Assembly (NCBI GenBank): GCA_037349315.1
Contig: JBAIAC010000026.1
Location: forward strand, 1,612,001 to 1,676,000
DNA: 64,000 nucleotides
Direction: 5' to 3'
DNA from: Chelydra serpentina
Lineage: Eukaryota > Chordata > Testudines > Chelydridae
Below the pieces are notes generated by a model. The model searched no databases, was not told the DNA's origin, and saw only the letters and a program-made list of their open reading frames with translations. Both the position numbers and the translations under genes were made by a program. Below are positions 1 through 8,300 of the stretch, piece after piece (position 1 is the stretch's first letter; every line of letters starts with the position of its first letter).

Positions 1-565
1 TGCTCAATCATTTAGTTTTGTGAGATCTTTTTGTAGTTCTTCACAGTCTGCTTTGGTCTTAACTATCTTGAGCAGCTTAGTATCATCTGCAAACTTTGCC
101 ACCTCACTGTTTACCCCTTTTTCCAAATCATTTATGAATACATTGAATAGGATTGGTCCTAGGACTGACCACTAGTTACCCCTCTCCATTGTGAAAATTT
201 ACCATTTATTCCTACCCTTTGTTCCCTGTTTTTTAACCAGTTCTCAATCCATGAAAGGATCTTCCCTCTTATCCCATGGCAATTTAATTTACGCAAGAGC
301 CTTTGGTGAGGGACTTTGTCAAAGGCTTTCTGGAAATCTAAGTACACTATGTCTACTGGATCACCCTTGTCCACATGTTTGTTGACCCCTTCAAAGAAGC
401 TATCTTCCAGTCATTGGGTACAGAAGCAGATTTAAAGGACAGGTTACAAACCCTAGTTAATAATTCCGCAATTTCACATTTGAGTGCTTTCAGAACTCTT
501 GGGTGAATGCCATCTGGTCCCGGTGACTTGTTACAGTTAAGTTTATCAATTAGTTCCAAAACCTC
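1..565 (-). mobile_element. CR1-like LINE, reverse transcriptase fragment (3' part)
   Basis: Read on the - strand this encodes part of a CR1-clade reverse transcriptase. The motif KSPGPDGIHP is near 490-540, DFQKAFDKVPH near 300-350, and the sequence leading to FADDTKLL lies near 60-100. The frame is interrupted near 355-400 and 175, so the copy is dead. It probably continues at 1514-1720, with an LTR-like insert between. The family is certain; the subfamily (older and more diverged than the copies at 14-17 kb) is a judgement. Confidence 0.85.
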
Positions 566-1513
566 TGTGACGGGTTGGGGCCACAGAGACCTGCTTGGTG
601 CTGCCACCTGTGTGCCAAGGCTACTTCTGCCCCTGCTTCCAGGCCTTTTCCAGCTTGGGACTCCCGAATCCTGTCTGGTTTGAGCCAGATTCCACTGATC
701 TGCTGCAAACACAGACCCAGGTCCGAACCAAGTCCACTCACCACTGTAAGGCCCCTGGAAGCGCTCTTGCCTTTGACACCCAGCTGCTCAACTCCAAGGA
801 GGTTCAAACCCTTAATAAATCCGTTTTACCCCGTATAAAGCTTATACAGGGTAAACTCATAAATAGTTCGCCTTCTATTTCAAAGATAGAAAGATATGCA
901 CAGCTGTTTGCCTCCCCACAGGTAACAACTCATACTTAATAAGTAAAAAGTGATTTTAATAAGTACAGCAAGTAGGATTTAAGTGATGTCAAGTAATGAC
1001 AGACAGAACAAAGTGAATTACTAAATAAAATAAAATAGAACACGCAGTTCTATGTCTAATCACCCTGTGTACAGATAAAAACCTCACTAGGTCCAGTAAA
1101 CAGGCTACCTTCCTTCTAGCCTGGATCCAGCAATCAATCACCCACCTAATGTCTTTGTCCTTTGTTCAGTCTCTTTCAGGTCTCCTTGGGGGGTGGAGAG
1201 CTTCTTTCTTTAGCCAGCTGAAGACAAAATGGAAGGGTCTCCCCCGGTCTTTTATAGTCTTTTCCCCATCCCTGTGTAACATCCTGTTACCATGGAGTTT
1301 TGGGATCACCTGGGCCAGTCACCTGTCCATGCACCCTTCGGCAACCAGCCTAACCAGTTGCATTCCAGACCCGGCCACAATGTGGACTGAGGTCTGCAAC
1401 GTCTTTTGTCTGTTAAGTGCTCGTCCTCAACAGGCACATTCTTTGCTTCAAAGATGATCCCATGCACTTACAAAGGCTATGTACAAAACCAGCAAATATA
1501 AAACCAATCTTCA
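566..1513 (-). mobile_element. LTR-like insertion in the CR1 (tentative solo LTR)
   Basis: This 948-bp block separates two parts of one CR1 frame. On the - strand it starts TGAAGATTGG and ends CCCGTCACA, so it has TG...CA ends, and it carries CTATAAA at 1251-1257 in a position suited to an LTR promoter. The flanks (aacctc on the left, aactcc on the right) could be a worn target duplication. No coding sequence is seen. A solo LTR is the best reading; another kind of insertion is possible. Confidence 0.45.
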
Positions 1514-1720
1514 TAACTCCACAATGACTTTATCATCTTTATGTGGTCCTTTTCTATCTCTATCATCCAGTAGCCCCACTGGTTATTTAGCAGGCTTCTT
1601 GCTTCTGACGTATTTAAAAAACATTTTGTTATTAGCTTTTGAGTTTTTGGCTAGTTGTTCTTCAAACTCCATTTTGGCTTTTCTTATTACATTTTTACAC
1701 TTAATTTGGCAGTGAATTCT
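1514..1720 (-). mobile_element. CR1-like LINE fragment (endonuclease-RT linker)
   Basis: The - strand encodes a recognisable stretch of the CR1 linker (FKYVRSKKP, then GLLDDRDRKGPHKDDK) just upstream of the reverse transcriptase domain. In protein order it precedes the segment at 1-565, which supports one CR1 split by the block at 566-1513. A stop codon follows the KKPAK stretch. Confidence 0.7.
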
Positions 1721-2055
1721 AGAGCAAACTCCTTACTTCCAAGCATATGCCCTTCCCTAACCCAGTTTCTCCCTCCTTTCTTTCCAACACCACTTCCCAG
1801 CTGTGGAAAACAGATCATGGTTGTGGTAACTCCTTACTCAGAGCGTGTTGAGTACAGTTGTGCTGCCCTCTCACACAATAAGGAGACCAACACTTCTCCT
1901 TATTTGCCCTGCACCCAAAACATCAATAACTAGTAACCAAACCAAACTATTCACCATGAGATGCTGGGTAACATATATGCAAATAAGGTCTTTCTCATTC
2001 CATCTTTACCTCATCTCACCATTAGATGGCAGCAGAGAGCTCATTCCCTAGAGCT
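1721..2055. other. Unassigned sequence upstream of the SDR promoter
   Basis: No repeat family or coding frame was recognised. This 335-bp segment may hold promoter-proximal elements of the SDR gene, but no specific site is clear enough to call. Confidence 0.4.
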
Positions 2056-2059
2056 ACCT

Positions 2060-2067
2060 TTATATAA
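2060..2067 (+). promoter_or_regulatory. TATA box of the SDR gene
   Basis: The sequence TTATATAA lies 90 bp upstream of the start codon, which puts a transcription start near 2090-2097 and gives a 5' UTR of roughly 60 bases. Position and sequence fit; no initiator or transcript evidence is available. Confidence 0.6.
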
Positions 2068-2156
2068 CCCCAGATGCAGGGGAAGTGGGTCTAGAACTAG
2101 CCCAGCTCTCCCTGAGCAGAGGCACTGCTGGCCGGGGCAGAGGCAGGTGAGGAACC

Positions 2157-2303
2157 ATGGCTGGCTTTAATGTCCGCAGCGTTCTGGTGACTGGGGCCAA
2201 TCGGGGAATCGGCCTGGAGCTTGTCAAGCAGTTGCTGGAGAAATCAAACCCACCCAAGTGGGTCTTTGCGACCTGCCGGGACCCGGAGGGAGAGCGAGCG
2301 CAG
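2157..2303 (+). CDS. SDR gene exon 1
   Basis: Encodes residues 1-49 with the glycine-rich cofactor loop TGANRGIG. It ends on a codon boundary at GCGCAG followed by the donor GTGAGA, a strong site. The surrounding DNA is GC-rich compared with the far upstream region. Confidence 0.92.
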
Positions 2304-5300
2304 GTGAGAACGGGGCGAGGTGAGATGGAGTTAGCTGTACGTGGTGGTGGGGAGGGAGGGAATCTGAAGAAGCCTTTGGCTCCGAGAGCAACGTGGGGGA
2401 GGAGGAGGTGATGCCGACACTACTCCAGCCTTCGGGTTATAGCTACACCCGAGCTAGCATTAACACAGGTCGCTCGAGTACCGGAGCAGTGAGGATATAA
2501 TAATATAATATAAATGGAGATATGCCTATCGCATAGAACTGGAAGGACCTTGCAAGGTCCTCGAGTCCAGTCCCCTGCCTTCACTAGCAGGACCTGACAG
2601 ATTTTTGCCCCAGATCCCTAAATGGCCCCCTCAAGGATTGAACTCCCAACCCAGGTCTGCCGGGCCGGCTTGTACATCTTCTGCAAATTGTGACTGCGCG
2701 GTAAACGTACCCAGTACTACCAGCCTCAAGCGAGCCCAAATCATGCGTCCGACCCCACAAAACGATGACACTTTTTACAAAATCCATTTTTTGGTCTGTC
2801 TTTTGACTCTGTAACTCCCCCCTAGTCCTCTGCCAATGTGTGCGGGGATCGTTTCAGGTGGAAAAGTCAATCTTTAATGCGCACAAAATGCACACCACTC
2901 CCTGGCTGCTCAGAGGGCAACTCCATTCCTCTTCTTCAGCTTCCTCCCCCCTCACACAGGAGAACTGCCAGCCATTTCCGCTGGCTGTGCTGACCCAGCA
3001 GCAGCACTTCTCTGCTCAGGCCTCCAGGGCACCACTTCCCTGACTCCCCCCTCCCTTGTCTGCCACTGCTCCACACTCTGTGTCTGCTCTAGGGCAGGGG
3101 AGCTCTATGTCCTCAGCCCCAAGGCTCTTGCACTGAGCTCTGCCCACATGCCCACTCTGGAAAACTGAGTACCGTCAGAGTAACATCCTCACTCACCCCA
3201 GTTCACGAGAGCTGGTAACACTGCAACACTGCCTTCCCCTGGCTTCCGGGAGAGGACTCCCCTTCTCCACCACTGCCCCATGTTAGGGGAGCTGCCCCCC
3301 AACCCCCTCCCTGTCTTCTGCACCGCTCAGCCTCACTCCTGTCCCCAATTTCCATAGAATTCCTAAACCTGCCACCTGCTCCCCCAAAGCCCTGCTCCTC
3401 TCCAGTGTCCTCATTCACAATGTCCCGGCTGCTCCTCACAGTCCCTGTGCCCTGACCAGCCCCCGGCATCACAGACTTCCAGAGCACAGGGAGGGAGAGG
3501 GCAGGGAGCACAGGTGCGTTACTGACAGGGAAATGGTTTGTGTCCCTGACTCGATTGCACTGTTAAATGATGGTGTTTTACATGCTCAGGAGACAGACAG
3601 ACCCCTCCTACAGACTCAGAAAGCCAGAGCTAGACGCTGCACATGGGGGCTTTGCAAAGTCAAAGCAATAGGATAGTGACTCAGCCCCAGATAGCAGCAG
3701 GGAGCTGGACTCTGCCCAGCCTGGCCATCCTCAGGAGTGGAGGCTGTGTCAATGTGACAAAGTGGAACTGTTCTTAATGTTGTTCTTAATGTTCTCTCTG
3801 AATACTGTGTGGGTGCCTCAGTTTCCCCTATGCAGTGCTTCTGGATCTAGGTGGTGGAATAAGGGTGGATGATTGTTACAGAGCCCTAGAGGACAGGTGT
3901 GTGCAGGAGTCTGGACACAGAGAATGGCCAACACCCTGTTTCCTGGCAACTGATGGCCTGGGCCTTTCCCCCCTGCAAGGTAATAGCTAAAGGGTTGAGG
4001 AACAAAGGAATCAGGTGACCTCCTGGCTCCGGGAAGGGAAAACAGCCCGGAGGGGGAGACTGCTGAAGAGAGAGTCAGTCTGAAGCTGGCTGGGTATGTG
4101 TGGGGAGGTGCAGAGACTGTCTGGCCTCCCTGCCCCGCCAAATGGACCTGATGAAGGGAGACTGTTTCCTGTACCTACAAGTTCTGTGTTAGACCATGTT
4201 CCTGTCGTCTAATAAACCTTCTGTTTTACTGGCTGGCTAAAAGTCACAGTAAATCTCAGGAAGTGGGGGTGCAGGATCCTAAATCCCCCACACTCCGTGA
4301 CAGTCAATAATCATTGACTTTATTCTTTTCCAGCAATTGAAGAACTTGGTGTCCAGGCATCCAAACCTGGTGATCGTTGCGCTAGGTGGGTGCCCTGCCC
4401 TGGGCCCAGAGTTGACGTTCCCTTGCTCTGGGTCACTTTCTTCCCCATTCTCTGTCCCCTTCCATACCCCGTTCCCTGCCCTCCAGATCTCAGCGGGGAG
4501 AACAGGGCCAGAGTCAATAATCACTCCGAGCCCACTGACCCCTTACCCAGCCCCCAAAAAAGGTGGGTGTGAGTGGGGAGCCCTGCAGGGGTCCCATGGC
4601 CCTGGGTGGGCTGGAAATGGCCCAGGGCCACCATATGCCAGGCCCCTCATGTGACAATCACACATGGGGAGCTCTGTCATGCATTCCCACCTCTGGGATG
4701 AAGTCTCACACATCCAGCTGATCAGTTCTCTCACCTACAATCATTCTAGTTCTTTATCTAATGTAGATCAACTACACATGTCTGAACTATTCACTAATTA
4801 CAATACATTTAGGTGTTTTTAAAATCTCCTACTTGTTCAAATAACTAATAATAATTATTTTTTATTTTTATTATCCTTTCCTACTGTTGCCCCAGTACAA
4901 CTCCATTTCTCTGGACCCAGCAGCAACTTTTCCCCCCAACTTCCACCCCCTCTCCTACCTCTCACTCCCACTGGAAGAAGCTCCCTGGCCCCTGGGAGAG
5001 CGGTGTGCTCTGAGGTGACATGGGAGCAGAGGAATCATGCACATGAACCCCCTGCTGTGTCTCTGTAGAAGTTACGGACCCAGCCAGCATCAAGGCGGCA
5101 ACCGCCAGAGTTGAGGAGCATCTGAAAGGCTCGGGGCTGAATCTGTTAATAAACAATGCTGGGATAATAACACTGAACACACTAGAGTCTGAGACGCCGG
5201 AGGACATGTCCCTGGTGTACACAACCAACGTGACGGGGCCCCTGCTGGTGAGCCAGGTAAGGGCCCCGACAGAGGGCACGTCGCCGGCTGCACTGGGGTG

Positions 5301-8300
5301 TGAGACAATTCCCGTCCCTTTGGCTCTGGTTATGGGATCAATGAGCCAATGTGGATGGGGCCCTGGGGTGTGGAAAGTTCCCATCCCACCTGAGAAATGG
5401 ACCTGTAGGTCCAGATCCACAAGTGGCCTAGGTGTTGTGACACTCAGCGTTCCACCCCCAAACTCCTAGGCCCCGAGAGAGCCGGGGAAGAGCGATGTGA
5501 TGCACAGACCCAGGTACGTTCCCATAAGAACGGCCACACTGGGGCCCCTAGGAGCCTGTCTCACTTAGGGTCCCAGGGAACTTTTCCAGCAGAAATTCAG
5601 GCTCCCACAGGATGAGGCGGCAGTGGAGCGGTGGTTTGATGGGTTGCAGTGGGGTTCAAAACTGGAATTAAGGGGCCTAAATCTGGAGTTTGTGTGCCTA
5701 AATCCTTTGGTAGATTTGCCACTAGCCTGCCCCTGGCATGGCTCCAAACCAGTAGAGTCCAGCTCCCATGGTAGATTCCGTCCCCTCAAAGCAAAGGGTA
5801 GTGGTAGGTTCAGTTAATCCGTGTCTGTGACAAATCGTCCCCAGTGAAATAATTAGCGAGCATGATGGAAAGGGGGTTTTCGGGGGCAAAGGTCCCTCCT
5901 GTGCCAATTGCATCTCTTGCTGGTTAGCTTCTGTCTCAGGTTCCCCGGCCTCTCTGGTCCCTTCTCCCTCTCCCTCGTCCTTCCCAGCAGCAGCCCAGGC
6001 TTCCTTAGGTGCGAGTCACAGGGCAGGCTAACTTTGCTGTGAAGTGAGTGCGGTGTGTGCGGAGCTGCAGCTGTGTGAGCGCACCAGCTGCTTTCTCTAT
6101 CGCTCCCCAGCAGTGGCGGCTGACTGGGCCCAGGGCATGGCCAGGCCGAGCCGAGAACCTGAGTCTCAGCTGCAGGGGCAGCTCTCGGGACTCACTCTGA
6201 ATCTCTGCTCCCGTCCCCTTGGGAGCTCGTCCTCGGACATGTGTCAGAAGCACGGGGCAGTGTGAGGCAGGGACGCCCGGGCTGTCAGGCTGGAGGGGCC
6301 CAGCTGGACGGGGCTGTTAGAGCCATGGCAGCAGGCAGGGTTTGTGTACCTGGAATGGCAGCTGGTCTAGCCGGCCTTGGCTGGAACGGGGTGAGAGGAG
6401 ACTCAGCAATGGCGCTTCCCTGGCACTGACTCTCCTCGGCTGCCATAAGGGGTGTAGAGCTGTGAGATCAGGGGTGTGTGTCAAATGTGGTTCCCTGGGG
6501 CCGAATGGCCAATAGTGGCTGCACTGAGGTCTTTGTGCTCCATTCCCTTCCCTTCCAAATGAAACCATTTAACAGAAGTTCAGCATCTCACTCACGGCCT
6601 TTCCCCCAGCCCAGGGTCTGCTGCAGGGACCTGGCTACTCCTTCAAGATTCCTGTCCACAACCCGTGTGCCTGGGCCTCCGGCTGACCCTCTCTGCTCTC
6701 TGCTCCTTCCCAGCCTGCTCCCAGCAGCACTGCACTCCCAGCCCTAGCCTGAGTCACACATGAACCAGCTGTTTTCCCCTGCCAGAGCCTACCTACTGTA
6801 TGTTCCACTCCATGCATCTGATGAAGTGGGTTGAGCCCATGAAAGCTTATGCCCAAATAAATTTCTCAGTCTCTAAGGTGCCACAAGGACGCCTTGTTAT
6901 TTTTGTCCCCTCCCTGCACTCTCACGCTAACTGAGCACTTTCTGGCTCCTGTGAGGACCATAGAATCATAGAATCTCAGGGTTGGAAGGGACCTCAGGAG
7001 GTCATCTAGTCCCACCCCCTGCTCAGAGCAGAACCAACCCCAACTAGATCATCCCAGCCAGGGCTTTCTCAAGCCTGACCTTAAAAACCTCTAAGGAAGG
7101 AGATTCCACCACCTCCCTAGGTAACCCATTCCAGTGCTTCACCACCCTACTAGTGAAATAGTGTTTCCTGATATCCAACCTAAACCTCCCCCTCTGCAAC
7201 TTGAGACCATTACTCCTTGTTCTGTCATCTTCTACCACTGAGAACAGCCGAGCTCCATCCTCTCTGGAACCCCCCTTCAGGTAGTTGAAGGCTGGTATCA
7301 AATCCCCCCTCACTCTTCTCTTCTGCAGACTAAACAAGCCCAGTTCCCTCAGCCTCCCCCCATACGTCACGTGCCCCAGCCCCCGGATCATTTTCATTGC
7401 CCTCCGCTGGTCTCTCTCCAATTTCCTTTTTCCAGTGAAGCTTGGCGCCTGCTCCCATTGGTCATGGTCGGTAGGTCTCAATTGTAGCTGTGGAGTCTCC
7501 CTGGCTGCCCAGGTGCCTAGGGGCCGCAGGGACCTGCCGGCCACTTCTGGGAGCCGTGCGGAACCAGGGAAGGTTGGGAGCCCCCCCGGCCCCCACTGTG
7601 CTGCCGACTGGACTTTTAACTGTCTGGCCGGCAGTGCCGACCGGAGCCCCCAGGGTCCCTTTTCGACCGGGCGTTCCGGTCACCCAGTCTTCATCCCAGT
7701 TTCAGCTGGGCACAGCCCTACCTCCCTGAGGGACTGTCTTTCCGCTTCCCAGCACCTCCTCACGTCCCATCAGGTCTCGTTCTCCTCCCGGCCCCTCCAG
7801 CAGCCCCATTCCCAGCACTCGGAGACGGGGATACACACGGCAAACCCCTGGGTACCGGCGATGGGGCGACAGACCGCGGGGTCACCACAGGAGTATGTGC
7901 TGCAGCTGGAGCCCAGCCCCAGGAGGCACATGAGGAGCCAGGACAGAGGCCGGTGGCTGTTCTCGCCTCCCCCCGTCCCAGGCAGGTGGAGGGTCCGTGG
8001 CTCCCCACAGCTGCCCGGGATTCCCGGTCCACTCTTACCCAGCCAGGCTCCATCTTGCAACCTGGCCTGGGGCTGAGACCTGAGGGACAAGAGGGTGGCA
8101 GGGGACTGGGCCCTGGCAAGAAGTGAATGGCCCTGACCCGTCCAATTTCAAAAGGGGGAGGGCCATGGCCCCATGGCCCTCTCTGTTCCAGTGCTGCTGC
8201 CTCACAACCCTGGTTCCTGTCTCCTAAGCTGATCCCGGGGTGCTCTTTTCTCCCCATTGCCCAGGCGTTCCTGCCCTTGCTGAAGAAGGCTGCCCAGGGA

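Noticed and set aside
4337..4654. A 105-codon + frame beginning at exon 2 of the SDR gene
   Set aside because: Uses the right frame only to the exon 2 donor at 4386; the continuation is intron and lacks the NNAG region found in exon 3.
7285..8076. A 263-codon + frame in intron 3
   Set aside because: Its first part is antisense CR1 and the rest is the 445-bp repeat; no domain, and the copy at 53.2 kb lies in dead DNA.
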